This document shows positions 36,940 through 45,082 of a stretch of DNA of 64,000 bases, piece after piece (within the stretch, counting starts at the first letter, position 1; every line of letters starts with the position of its first letter). This stretch comes from Marinicauda pacifica. Lineage in GTDB: Bacteria; Pseudomonadota; Alphaproteobacteria; Caulobacterales; Maricaulaceae. The position numbers and the translations under genes are program-made. The stretch covers positions 496,001 through 560,000 of the forward strand of contig NZ_SRXV01000002.1 of the NCBI RefSeq assembly GCF_004793635.1. The letters are read 5' to 3'. The notes beneath the pieces are model-generated. The model saw nothing but the letters and a program-made list of their open reading frames with translations, ran no database searches and was not told the origin of the DNA.

Positions 36940-38052
36940 GTGTCCGACTCCATAGATACCGATTTACTGATCATCGGCGGCGGGCTCGCGGCCATGGCGC
37001 TCGCCAACCGCCTGATCGAAAGCGGGGCGCGCTTCCAGGTCCGGATCATCGAACCGCGCGACGATTTTGCCCAGAACCGCGCCTGGGGCCTGTGGGCTCC
37101 GGCCCGTCATGCCTTATCCCCCTTTGTGAACGCCCGGTGGACGCGCTGGTCGTTTTCGCGCGACGGCGGAGGTGGCGCAGAGCACGCTATCCCCGGCCTG
37201 TCCTATCAGCTGGTGGAGAGCGGGCCGCTTTTCGCCCGGCGGCGCGACCGGATCGGCGACGCGCCTCACATCCGGCTGGAGACGGGGATAACCGCGCACC
37301 AGACCGGGCATAGCGGCGGATCGGTCTTCGTCGAGACCAATGCCGGCCGCCTGCGGGCGCGCCATGTGATCGACACGCGGCCGGTTTCCGCGTCATCGTC
37401 TCAGATACCGGTCATGTACCAGTCTTTTGCAGGGTGTTTGTCGCAGGATGGCGGCGGGACCGCGTCCCCGTGCGCGGAGATCATGACGCGGATGCGGTGC
37501 GATAGTGCCGGTCTCGCCTTCGATTATGTCCTGCCGCTCGGCAACGGCCGCGTCCGCACCGAGGCCGTGCGCTGGAGCCCGGTTCCGCTTGAACGCTCCC
37601 GGCTTGAAGCCGAGCTTGACGAGCTGCTCTCCCGGCGCCGCTGGACCAGGGCCGGACCGGTCAGCTACGGCGTCCTGCCCACCGGCCTTCCCGCCCCTCG
37701 CGAGCACCCTGTCCGCGGTCTGGTCGCAGCCCGGATGCAGGCGGGCGGCTGGCGGGTGGGGGCCGGTCAAAGCCTGCTGAGACTGGAAAACTGGGCCGGG
37801 ACGGTCACCCGCCGCCTGCTCGCCGGGCGCGCGCCGCCGGCCTTTCACGGTCCCGGCCTGGTGGCCGGACTGGCCAACCGGCGCCTGCTCTCTGCCCTGA
37901 CCCGCGACCCGTCGGCGATGGACCGGACCGTGCTCTCCCTGGCCGGGTCCCTGTCCCCCGCCACGCTGGTGCATGTCATGACAGGCAATCCCGGCGTGCG
38001 CGACAGCGCCCGGCTCATGCTCCATCTGCGCGCGCGAGCCAACACGTCCTGA
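36940..38052 (+). CDS. crtY: Lycopene cyclase family protein (CrtY-like)
   Basis: A 370-residue flavin-type cyclase that would close the ends of lycopene to beta-carotene rings. It begins with the dinucleotide-binding motif DLLIIGGGLAAMALANRL, then DDFAQNRAWGLWAP, VYQSF-like text (MYQSFAGCLS) and DYVLPLGNGRVRTEAVRWSP, and ends with LVHVMTGNPGVRDSARLML. These are typical of bacterial CrtY. The start is uncertain: GTG at 36940 gives the expected N-terminus and ATG at 36814 would add 42 unlikely residues. No other carotenoid gene is in the window. The gene sits between the capsule locus and the stress regulators. Confidence 0.75.
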   Translation: MSDSIDTDLLIIGGGLAAMALANRLIESGARFQVRIIEPRDDFAQNRAWGLWAPARHALSPFVNARWTRWSFSRDGGGGAEHAIPGLSYQLVESGPLFARRRDRIGDAPHIRLETGITAHQTGHSGGSVFVETNAGRLRARHVIDTRPVSASSSQIPVMYQSFAGCLSQDGGGTASPCAEIMTRMRCDSAGLAFDYVLPLGNGRVRTEAVRWSPVPLERSRLEAELDELLSRRRWTRAGPVSYGVLPTGLPAPREHPVRGLVAARMQAGGWRVGAGQSLLRLENWAGTVTRRLLAGRAPPAFHGPGLVAGLANRRLLSALTRDPSAMDRTVLSLAGSLSPATLVHVMTGNPGVRDSARLMLHLRARANTS

Positions 38053-38112
38053 GCCGCGCGCTTGGGCCAGGCCAACCAGCTGCATCGCCTTGCAAAACAG
38101 CATGTCCGGAAC

Positions 38113-38137
38113 GGAACTCCCGACCGCCATGGGAGTT
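38113..38137 (+). promoter_or_regulatory. Candidate EcfG-type promoter of nepR1-ecfG1
   Basis: GGAAC (38113-38117), 16 bases, then AGTT (38134-38137), which differs from the EcfG consensus GGAAC-N16/17-CGTT by one base, 36 bp before the nepR1 start. The same bases form an 8-bp hairpin (GAACTCCC/GGGAGTTC), so a terminator of crtY is the alternative reading. Confidence 0.45.
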
Positions 38138-38172
38138 CTTACGGCATCGAGGGCAAAGGGTTGGAGCCTGCT

Positions 38173-38379
38173 TTGGCGGAGAATTCAAAAGCGCACGACA
38201 CCGACGGGCACGCCAGGCGCTCCAAGGCGGAGGCGGGCGACGCCGAGCTTGGCGAGTTCGGCAAGCGGCTCAGGCAAATCTATCAGGACACGGTCGACGA
38301 GCCGATTCCCGACGAGATGAAGTCTCTGCTCGACAGGCTGGACGACAACAGTAATGGGCGCTCCGATGGCGCAAGCTGA
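38173..38379 (+). CDS. nepR: NepR anti-sigma factor, copy 1
   Basis: A 68-residue protein of the NepR family. The core FGKRLRQIYQDTVDEPIPDEMKSLLDRLD carries the family hallmark (L..Y...V.EP.P......L..L). NepR holds the sigma factor EcfG inactive until phosphorylated PhyR titrates it. The start is TTG at 38173, supported by GGAG 6 bases upstream; there is no in-frame ATG at a sensible place. The 3' end overlaps the ecfG1 gene by 26 bp (14 bp if ecfG1 starts at 38366), the usual arrangement in alphaproteobacteria. PhyR is not in this window. Confidence 0.85.
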   Translation: MAENSKAHDTDGHARRSKAEAGDAELGEFGKRLRQIYQDTVDEPIPDEMKSLLDRLDDNSNGRSDGAS

Positions 38380-38953
38380 CTCTTCGGCGTTCAAGACGGA
38401 GCTGGCCGAACTGATCCCGCATTTGCGGGCATTCGCCCGGAGTCTCTGCCACAACGCGGCCGAGGCCGACGACCTCGCGCAGGAAGCGCTGGTCAAGGCC
38501 TGGCGCGCCCGCGAAAGCTATACGCCCGGCACGAATTTGAAAGCCTGGGTCTTCATGATCCTGCGCAATCATTTCTATTCCGAACGCCGCAAGGCGTGGC
38601 GCAAGAACGAGGTCTCCACCGAAAAGGATATCGAGCGCCCCGGTCCGGCCACGGCCGCTCAGGATGCCTCTGTCCAGCTCGAGGAAGTGCGCCAGGCGCT
38701 CGACAGCTTGTCCGAAGAACAACGCGAGGCGCTGATCTTGGTGGGCGCGGGCGGGTTTTCTTACGAGGAAGCGGCCGAGATCTGCGGTTGCGCGGTCGGC
38801 ACGATCAAGAGCCGCGTAAGCCGTGCGCGTGCCAACCTGCTTGAACTGCTGGAACGCAAGCAGTTGAAAAACAAGACACCTCATACCAGTTCGGTCATCG
38901 ACACGCTGATGCAGGAAGCGGCCACGCGTGCCGGTGAACGCGAGCCAAAATGA
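38354..38953 (+). CDS. ecfG: EcfG-type general stress sigma factor, copy 1
   Basis: A 199-residue ECF sigma factor. Region 2 reads LIPHLRAFARSLCHNAAEADDL, and region 4 has LILVGAGGFSYEEAAEICG and CAVGTIKSRVSRARANLLE, the typical EcfG wording. It directs RNA polymerase to GGAAC-N16/17-CGTT promoters under stress. Two starts are possible, 38354 or 38366; neither has a clear ribosome-binding site and translation is probably coupled to nepR1. A C-terminal extension of about 30 residues beyond region 4 is more basic than in copy 2. The second nepR-ecfG pair begins 140 bp downstream. Confidence 0.88.
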   Translation: MGAPMAQADSSAFKTELAELIPHLRAFARSLCHNAAEADDLAQEALVKAWRARESYTPGTNLKAWVFMILRNHFYSERRKAWRKNEVSTEKDIERPGPATAAQDASVQLEEVRQALDSLSEEQREALILVGAGGFSYEEAAEICGCAVGTIKSRVSRARANLLELLERKQLKNKTPHTSSVIDTLMQEAATRAGEREPK

Positions 38954-39093
38954 CCGTCCCGGCCCGCGCGCTCTTCGTGAAATCTGCTTTGTTTACCTGA
39001 TTATTCGCCTACCCGGCGCTTTACGCGGCGAGCCGGACACCTATATGTTCAATGACTGGTGTATTATGATTTTAATATTTCGATCGGTGAATA

Positions 39094-39306
39094 ATGAACG
39101 ACTTTCCCGAAGACCTGAAGCCGTCGCAGGGCGCCAATCTCGGTGCGACCGAAGCAGGCGAACCTGAGGAAAGGATCAGCGAATCGCTCGATGCCTTTAC
39201 CAAGGGTTTGAAAAATCTCTTCGATCAGACACTGGCAGAACCGATACCAGACAGCTTCAACGAGCTTCTCGACAAACTCGATGAGAAGTGGGAGGGCGAT
39301 GAATGA
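39094..39306 (+). CDS. NepR anti-sigma factor, copy 2
   Basis: A 70-residue paralogue of the upstream NepR. The core LKNLFDQTLAEPIPDSFNELLDKLDEKWE has the same EPIP motif and leucine spacing. The N-terminal 35 residues are unrelated in wording to copy 1. It overlaps the second ecfG gene by 4 bp (ATGA). No EcfG-type promoter was found in the 140 bp upstream, which is AT-rich near 39,055-39,090. It may be transcribed from the copy-1 promoter or from its own sigma70 promoter. Confidence 0.8.
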   Translation: MNDFPEDLKPSQGANLGATEAGEPEERISESLDAFTKGLKNLFDQTLAEPIPDSFNELLDKLDEKWEGDE

Positions 39307-39914
39307 AGACGCACACCACTCCGGGGCCCGACCCCAGCGATCCGACGGCATTCAAGAACGCGCTTGCCGAGCTCGTGCCATATCTTCGCGCCTTTGCTCG
39401 CAGCCTCTGCTCGAATGCGGCCGAAGCCGATGACCTGACCCAGGAGACGCTTCTCAAATCCTGGAAGGCCCGGATGAGCTTTCAGGCCGGGACCAATCTG
39501 AAAGGCTGGACCTTCAGGATCCTGCGCAATCACTTCTATTCCGAACAGCGCCGCGCCTGGCGCAAGAATGAAGTCTGTGACGAGGACGCCGGCGTCTCCA
39601 CGGCCCGTGAGGCCAGCCAGAACTCGGCGATCGCGCTGGCCGAAGTGTACGAGGCCCTCGACACGCTCCCGGCCGATCAGCGTGAAGCGCTGATCCTGGT
39701 GGGAGCGGGCGGATTCTCGTACGAGGAGGCCGCAGAGGTCTGTGCCTGCGCCGTCGGCACCATCAAGAGCCGGGTCAGCCGGGCCCGCGCGACCCTGCTC
39801 GAGACGGTCAACTCAACCGAGACTTATCGCGACAAGAGCGCGAACGGCCGGGGGGCACTGAACAAGATTCTGAGCGAAGTCGAGCATCTCTCAGCCGATC
39901 TGGCCTCCAGCTAG
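39303..39914 (+). CDS. EcfG-type general stress sigma factor, copy 2
   Basis: A 203-residue ECF sigma factor, clearly a paralogue of copy 1: both share blocks such as LRAFARSLC, NAAEADDL, LILVGAGGFSYEEAAE and CAVGTIKSRVSRAR. The N-terminus and the C-terminal tail differ, and region 2.4-3 linker residues are changed, so specificity for its own NepR or for promoters may differ. The start at 39303 overlaps nepR2 (ATGA). A GC-rich hairpin follows the stop and is shared with leuS on the other strand. Confidence 0.88.
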   Translation: MKTHTTPGPDPSDPTAFKNALAELVPYLRAFARSLCSNAAEADDLTQETLLKSWKARMSFQAGTNLKGWTFRILRNHFYSEQRRAWRKNEVCDEDAGVSTAREASQNSAIALAEVYEALDTLPADQREALILVGAGGFSYEEAAEVCACAVGTIKSRVSRARATLLETVNSTETYRDKSANGRGALNKILSEVEHLSADLASS

Positions 39915-39930
39915 AGTCCGAATCTACGCC

Positions 39931-39964
39931 GGGTGGGCCGGCGGACCGGTCTCCCGGCCCACCC
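39931..39964. terminator. Bidirectional terminator between ecfG2 and leuS
   Basis: 11-bp stem GGGTGGGCCGG/CCGGCCCACCC with a 12-base loop in the 53-bp gap between two convergent genes. The T-tract is poor on the plus strand; the position supports the call. Confidence 0.6.
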
Positions 39965-39967
39965 TCC

Positions 39968-42496
39968 CTATTTCGGTTTCACCACGAAATTCACCAGCTT
40001 GCCGGGAACCGCGATCTCCTTGATCACGGTATTCTCCGCAAGCAGAGTCTGGACGCGCGCATCGGCCTTGGCCAATGCCATCAGCTTTTCCCGGTCCAGA
40101 TTGGCCTCGCCATCAATCTTGTAACGGACCTTGCCATTCACCTGCACGACATATTCGGTCAGGTCGTCCTTGGCGAGATCGGCGTCGAATTGGGGCCACG
40201 GGGCATAGGCCAGCGTCTCTTCATGACCCAGCTTGCTCCAGAGCTCCTCGGCAATGTGAGGTGCCATCGGGGCCAGCAGCAGAACCAGAGTCTCTACAAC
40301 CTCTCGCGGGCGCTCCTCGGTGCCGGTCAGCGCGTTGGTCAGCTCCATCAGGCGGGCGATCGCCGTGTTGAATCTGAGCCCTTCCAGGTCCTCGGTCACG
40401 GCCCGCACCGTCTTGTGGCGCAGTCGAACCAGCTCCTCCTGGCCGGCAAAATCGCCGACCTTGAGCGTATCGAGTTCGTCCTCGTCGTTCAGCACCACCC
40501 GCCACACACGCGACAGGAAGCGCTTCATGCCGCCCACCCCGCTGGTCTGCCACGGCTTGGTGACATCGAGCGGGCCCATGAACATCTCGTAGAGGCGGAG
40601 CGAATCCGCGCCATATTCAGACACGACGTCATCAGGATTGACGACGTTGTAGCGCGACTTGCTCATCTTATCGATCTTGCGCGTGACCGGCGTGTCTCCG
40701 GCAAAATACTTGCCGTCCCGGTCCTCGACCTCGCCCGGCTCGTAATACTTGCCCGCCTCGTCGCGATAGGAATAGGCCAGGATCATGCCCTGGTTGAACA
40801 GGCGCTGGAACGGTTCGCGGGTCGACACGACGCCGAGATCGTAGAGCACCTTGTGCCAGAAACGCGCGTAAAGCAGGTGAAGCACCGCGTGTTCAGCCCC
40901 GCCCACATACAGATCGACGGGCATCCAGTATTTTTCTTTTTCCGGGTCGACGAGCATGGACTCGTTGTCCGGATCGATGAAGCGCAGATAGTACCAGCAC
41001 GACCCGGCCCATTGCGGCATCGTATTGGTCTCGCGCAGAGCCGGCTCGCCGGTTTCGGGATCGGTCGTGCGCACCCAGTCCTCGGCGCGCTCGAGCGGCG
41101 GGCGGCCGTCCTCGGTCGGCTTGTAGTCGTCGAGCTCCGGCGGCAGCAGCGGCAAGCTGTTTTCCGGGACAGGCACGATAGACCCGTCGGCCTTGTGCAG
41201 GATCGGGAAGGGCTCGCCCCAATAGCGCTGACGCGAGAAGAGCCAGTCGCGCAGCCGGTACTGGACCTTGCCCGCGCCGAGCTTCTCCTGCTCGAGCCAG
41301 GCGACCATCTTCGCCTTGGCATCGCTCACGGTCATCGCGTCCAGGAAGCCGGAGTTGACCGCCACGCCGTCGCCTGTCCAGGCCTCGGCCTGGATGTCGT
41401 GGCCCGGAGGCGACTGCACGACTTCGCGAATGGGCAGGTCGTAGAGCCTGGCAAACTCGTGATCGCGCGTGTCGTGGGCCGGGACCGCCATGATGGCGCC
41501 CGTGCCGTAACCCATCAGCACATAGTCCGCGACCCAGATCGGAAGGCGCTCGCCATTGACCGGATTGATGGCGTGAGCGCCTGTGAATACGCCAGACTTG
41601 CCCGCGTCCTCGCCAGTGCGTTCCTCTTCATCCTTCTCGGCCGCTTTCTTGCGATAGGCTGAAACCGCCTCGCGCTGCTCGTCAGCCGTGATCGCATCAA
41701 CCAAAGGGTGCTCCGGAGCAAGGACCGCATAGGTGGCGCCGTAGAGCGTATCTGGACGGGTGGAGAAGACCGTGAAGCGCTCGCCGACGCCTTCAATCTC
41801 GAACGTGATATCCGCGCCTTCGGACCGACCGATCCAGTTGCGCTGCATCGCCTTGATGCCTTCAGGCCAGTCGACGTCCTCGAGGTCCTCCAGAAGGCGA
41901 TCTGCAAAGGCGGTGATCTTGAGCATCCACTGACGCATCAGGCGTTGCTCGACCGGGTCTCCGGTCTCGACATACTTGCCGTCCTTCACCTCTTCATTGG
42001 CCAGCACCGTGCCTTGCGCCGGGCACCAGTTGACCGGCACCTCCGCCTGGTAGGCCAGACCCTTCTTGTAGAGCTGGAGGAAGATCCATTGCGTCCAGCG
42101 AATGAATTTGGGATCGGTGGTCGAGAGCTCGCGGCTCCAGTCATAGGAGAAGCCCAGTCGCTTGATCTGGCCGCGGAAGGTCGCGATGTTCTTCTTCGTG
42201 GTCACAGCCGGGTGCACGCCCGTGCGCATTGCGTAGCGCTCCGCGGGGAGCCCATAGGCATCCCACCCCATCGGATGAAGCACGTTGAATCCGCGCATCC
42301 GCTTGTAGCGCGAGTAGATATCGGTTGCCGTGTAGCCTTCGGGATGGCCGACATGAAGGCCGGCGCCAGACGGGTACGGGAACATGTCGAGGACGTAGAT
42401 TTTCTCCCTGGAGAGATCCATCTCGGTCTTGAAGACTTCGTTCTCTTCCCAGAAATCCTGCCATTTCGGCTCAATCGCGCCGGCATCGTAAGCCAT
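39968..42496 (-). CDS. leuS: Leucyl-tRNA synthetase
   Basis: An 842-residue class I aminoacyl-tRNA synthetase that charges tRNA-Leu. The HIGH-type motif lies in [15 protein letters not shown], followed by [13 protein letters not shown]. The editing (CP1) domain is seen around [20 protein letters not shown] and [14 protein letters not shown]. The KMSKS loop is [16 protein letters not shown]. The C-terminal end has [12 protein letters not shown]. The start [16 protein letters not shown] at 42496 was chosen because it is the family N-terminus; the frame stays open 35 codons upstream. It is monocistronic and essential. Confidence 0.97.
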   Translation of the reverse strand: MAYDAGAIEPKWQDFWEENEVFKTEMDLSREKIYVLDMFPYPSGAGLHVGHPEGYTATDIYSRYKRMRGFNVLHPMGWDAYGLPAERYAMRTGVHPAVTTKKNIATFRGQIKRLGFSYDWSRELSTTDPKFIRWTQWIFLQLYKKGLAYQAEVPVNWCPAQGTVLANEEVKDGKYVETGDPVEQRLMRQWMLKITAFADRLLEDLEDVDWPEGIKAMQRNWIGRSEGADITFEIEGVGERFTVFSTRPDTLYGATYAVLAPEHPLVDAITADEQREAVSAYRKKAAEKDEEERTGEDAGKSGVFTGAHAINPVNGERLPIWVADYVLMGYGTGAIMAVPAHDTRDHEFARLYDLPIREVVQSPPGHDIQAEAWTGDGVAVNSGFLDAMTVSDAKAKMVAWLEQEKLGAGKVQYRLRDWLFSRQRYWGEPFPILHKADGSIVPVPENSLPLLPPELDDYKPTEDGRPPLERAEDWVRTTDPETGEPALRETNTMPQWAGSCWYYLRFIDPDNESMLVDPEKEKYWMPVDLYVGGAEHAVLHLLYARFWHKVLYDLGVVSTREPFQRLFNQGMILAYSYRDEAGKYYEPGEVEDRDGKYFAGDTPVTRKIDKMSKSRYNVVNPDDVVSEYGADSLRLYEMFMGPLDVTKPWQTSGVGGMKRFLSRVWRVVLNDEDELDTLKVGDFAGQEELVRLRHKTVRAVTEDLEGLRFNTAIARLMELTNALTGTEERPREVVETLVLLLAPMAPHIAEELWSKLGHEETLAYAPWPQFDADLAKDDLTEYVVQVNGKVRYKIDGEANLDREKLMALAKADARVQTLLAENTVIKEIAVPGKLVNFVVKPK

Positions 42497-42859
42497 GAAA
42501 CGTCCTCGTATGGCGTCTGAGCGCCTGCCCGTCACCGCGGGGTCGGGCAGCCCGTCCAGCGCATCTCTTGTTGAAAAACGGACACCCGGCGATGCAGGCA
42601 CCCTGATCAGCGTTGAGCGCTATCGCTTCGCCAGTCAAATTTCAAGGCAATGCTGCCTTCGCGGCCATACCTCACGCGCGGCTGCACGGAACGCGGCCCT
42701 GGCGCCATGCTCGATTCAAGCACACACGCTGAATATCTTATTAGTCTTTGATCGCGTGTAATCTCTGTATTTACACCCGCGAAGCGCAGCCGATCACGGC
42801 TGCGGACTTTTCTGGAGGATCAGGCGATCTCTATCTCGGATTGGAAAATCGACGACCGC
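42497..42859. promoter_or_regulatory. Divergent gap between leuS and the 136-residue gene
   Basis: A 363-bp gap. It should hold the leuS promoter. An inverted repeat GTGTAA/TTACAC (42756-42776) lies about 85 bp before the next gene. GGAGG at 42814-42818 is 8 bases before an ATC codon (42827) that is in frame with that gene, a possible non-canonical start. No RNA gene was seen. Confidence 0.35.
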
Positions 42860-43270
42860 ATGCTGGTTGTTGTTCTGGAAGACTGCAGGACGCCCGGCAT
42901 GTTGGTCAACGGGATTTGCGAACTCGTCAGTATGTGTCCTGAGGTCAAGCCCTATGGCGTCATGATCGCCAGCGGGCCGCGCCTGTGCAGCAAGAGCTGC
43001 GCTGAGCCGCCCCTTCAAGACGATACCGGGGCCGCTTTGGTGTCGGCCGGGGTCGAACGTCTTGCCTTCGTCTGCGAGCAGGGCCTTCAGAGCATGGACG
43101 CGCTGGGCAAGACCTTCGTCGCTGTTGGCGGTGCCTATGCGTCTTTTCATGACACCCGCGAGGCGACTGAATGGCTACGCCTCAAAGAGCGAAGCGGGCC
43201 CGGCGCGGCCCCGGAGGACGCGCCGGACCTGATCGATTGGCTGGACGTTAAACGGCGCGCACGCGGTTGA
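42860..43270 (+). CDS. Hypothetical protein
   Basis: A 136-residue soluble protein with alternating hydrophobic strands ([37 protein letters not shown]), a pattern that suggests a small alpha/beta fold such as STAS-like, but I cannot assign a family. The annotated ATG at 42860 lacks a ribosome-binding site. Eleven residues upstream in the same frame, ATC at 42827 has GGAGG at ideal distance, and the added residues continue the fold (ISISDWKIDDR). The gene ends inside the convergent chemoreceptor gene, overlapping it by 23 bp. Confidence 0.5.
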   Translation: MLVVVLEDCRTPGMLVNGICELVSMCPEVKPYGVMIASGPRLCSKSCAEPPLQDDTGAALVSAGVERLAFVCEQGLQSMDALGKTFVAVGGAYASFHDTREATEWLRLKERSGPGAAPEDAPDLIDWLDVKRRARG

Positions 43271-44951
43271 GGAACTCACTGGTCTGAGCATCGAGCTCAG
43301 AGGTTTCACGTTCCACCGAGGTCGAGATCTCGACCACGGACTGCGCCTTCTGGCCGGTCTCCTGGCTTGACCGGGTCACACGCTGGATGCTCTCGGACAC
43401 GCGCCGGGTATCGCCGGCCGCGCTCTGGGCCGAGGAGGCGATCTCGTTGGCGGCGCCGCGCTGCTGGTCGACCGCAGCCGAGATGGCCGAACTGACGGCA
43501 TTCAGCTCGTCGATGACGCTGCGCATTTCCTCCACCGCCTGACCGACCGACTGGGTTGCACCCTGCATCTGGGCGATCTGGTTGGAAATCTGGCTTGTCG
43601 CGCTGGCCGTCTGGCTGGCGAGCGTCTTGACCTCGCTGGCGACGACCGCGAAGCCCTTGCCCGCTTCGCCGGCCCGGGCCGCCTCGATGGTGGCATTGAG
43701 GGCCAGAAGATTGGTCTGCTCGGCAATGTCGGAAATCAGTTTGAGCACTTCGCTGATCTGATTCGATGCCGTCGTAAGCTGGGCCATCTCGCTGCCCGCG
43801 CGGTTGATGCGGTCGAGGGCCCGCTGCGACACGCTCGAGGACCGGTCGACCTGCTGGACGATCTCGGAGACCGAGGCAGACAGTTCCTCAGCGGCAGACG
43901 CGACCGTCGCCACGGCACCGGACGCCGTTTCGCTCGCACCGGCGACGTCGCTGGCCTGGCCTTCGGTTTCACCCGAATGGCTCAGCATTTCCTGCGCGGC
44001 GGCGTTCATGGAGCCGGCCGACCGCGTCACGCTCTCGAGCGCACGCTTGGCCACGACTTCGAATTCGTGAACGAGGGCTTCGATCTGGCGGGCGCGCTGG
44101 GCCTGCTTTTCGCTGGCTTGAAGCTGCTCGGCTTTCAGGCTCTCCGCCTGACGGCCGTTTGCCCGGAACGTGGCGAGACTGGACACGATGGCGCCAAGCT
44201 CGTCCGAGCGGGCCAGATGACCGGTTTCGGTATCGAACCGACCCGCGGCGAGGCTCTCGGTCGCCTCGGCAATGCCGCGAACCGACCGGCCCACGGCCCG
44301 CCCGAAGCCCCAGGTCAAGGCCGCCAGGGCCAGTGCGGCCACAATGATGACCGCTGCGAAGATCTGCGTTGCCCGGTTGCTCGCACGGTCTGCTTCGGTT
44401 GCGGTCTGCTCAGCTTCAACCGCAGCACTCGACGTGAGAACGGTGATGTCGGCATTCAGGGTATCGAAAACCTCGTTGAACGGATCAAGGAAGCCGACCG
44501 CGCTGGCGAAGTCGAGTTCGAGCATCGAACCCACGACTTCCAGCCCGCCCTCATAGAGTTCGAGTTGTTCGACAATGCGCGCCAGGACAGCCTGACGGTC
44601 TGGGGTGGCCGCTTCGGTTTGAAGCGCGGCGACCTCTTCACGAAGCACCGAGACCCGGTTCATGAGCCTGTCAAAGCTGGAGGCAACGTCCGCGGCCCGA
44701 CCGGCGGCCTGCTGGGTCAACAAGCGGTAGACGTCAGCGTCGATGGCCTCCAGGGCGCCAACCAGTTCGACCAGCTCGAGAGAGGCGTCCATCTGGCTGA
44801 CCGTGCGTTGCTTCATCTCGGCAACCGAGTTCAGCGTAGCGACACCCAGCGTTGCCACACCCAGAAGGACCAGGACGGCCAGCGCAGGGGCAAAGGCAAA
44901 CTTGATCAGGAAGGGCCAGTTGCGGAAAGCAAAGCGATTAGGGTGCGTCAT
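43248..44951 (-). CDS. Methyl-accepting chemotaxis protein
   Basis: A 567-residue chemoreceptor. It has a first membrane helix at about residues 13-40 ([20 protein letters not shown]), a periplasmic helical-bundle sensor to about 190, a second membrane helix near 195-220 ([20 protein letters not shown]) and a HAMP domain. Next is a cytoplasmic coiled-coil signalling domain with the hairpin tip [20 protein letters not shown] and [17 protein letters not shown]. It controls a CheA kinase; the ligand is unknown. No C-terminal CheR tether is visible. Start at 44951 was chosen after AGAGA; an ATG at 44975 adds eight residues. It is downstream of the TonB receptor gene but separated by a strong terminator. 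Confidence 0.9.
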   Translation of the reverse strand: MTHPNRFAFRNWPFLIKFAFAPALAVLVLLGVATLGVATLNSVAEMKQRTVSQMDASLELVELVGALEAIDADVYRLLTQQAAGRAADVASSFDRLMNRVSVLREEVAALQTEAATPDRQAVLARIVEQLELYEGGLEVVGSMLELDFASAVGFLDPFNEVFDTLNADITVLTSSAAVEAEQTATEADRASNRATQIFAAVIIVAALALAALTWGFGRAVGRSVRGIAEATESLAAGRFDTETGHLARSDELGAIVSSLATFRANGRQAESLKAEQLQASEKQAQRARQIEALVHEFEVVAKRALESVTRSAGSMNAAAQEMLSHSGETEGQASDVAGASETASGAVATVASAAEELSASVSEIVQQVDRSSSVSQRALDRINRAGSEMAQLTTASNQISEVLKLISDIAEQTNLLALNATIEAARAGEAGKGFAVVASEVKTLASQTASATSQISNQIAQMQGATQSVGQAVEEMRSVIDELNAVSSAISAAVDQQRGAANEIASSAQSAAGDTRRVSESIQRVTRSSQETGQKAQSVVEISTSVERETSELDAQTSEFLNRVRAV

Positions 44952-45037
44952 TGACGTTCTCTCTCGTACAGGCACCTGTCCCGAAAACGATGCCGAATAT
45001 TTCTGTCTTTAAAGTCGCCTTGGTAAACAAAGCGCTG

Positions 45038-45070
45038 CCAGACCGGGTGGCCAAGTGCCACCCGGTCTGG
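45038..45070 (-). terminator. Strong terminator of the TonB-receptor operon
   Basis: Perfect 14-bp stem (45038-45051 with 45057-45070), 5-base loop CAAGT, followed on the minus strand by GCTTTGTTT. It begins 12 bp after the receptor stop codon and isolates the chemoreceptor gene. Confidence 0.8.
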
Positions 45071-45082
45071 GCGACGCGGGAT

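Noticed and set aside
39006..39093. EcfG promoter for the second nepR-ecfG pair
   Set aside because: No GGAAC occurs on the plus strand in the gap before nepR2.
42676..42700. GGAAC near 42,680 as an EcfG promoter for the 136-residue gene
   Set aside because: The bases 16-17 positions downstream are not CGTT or a one-base variant.
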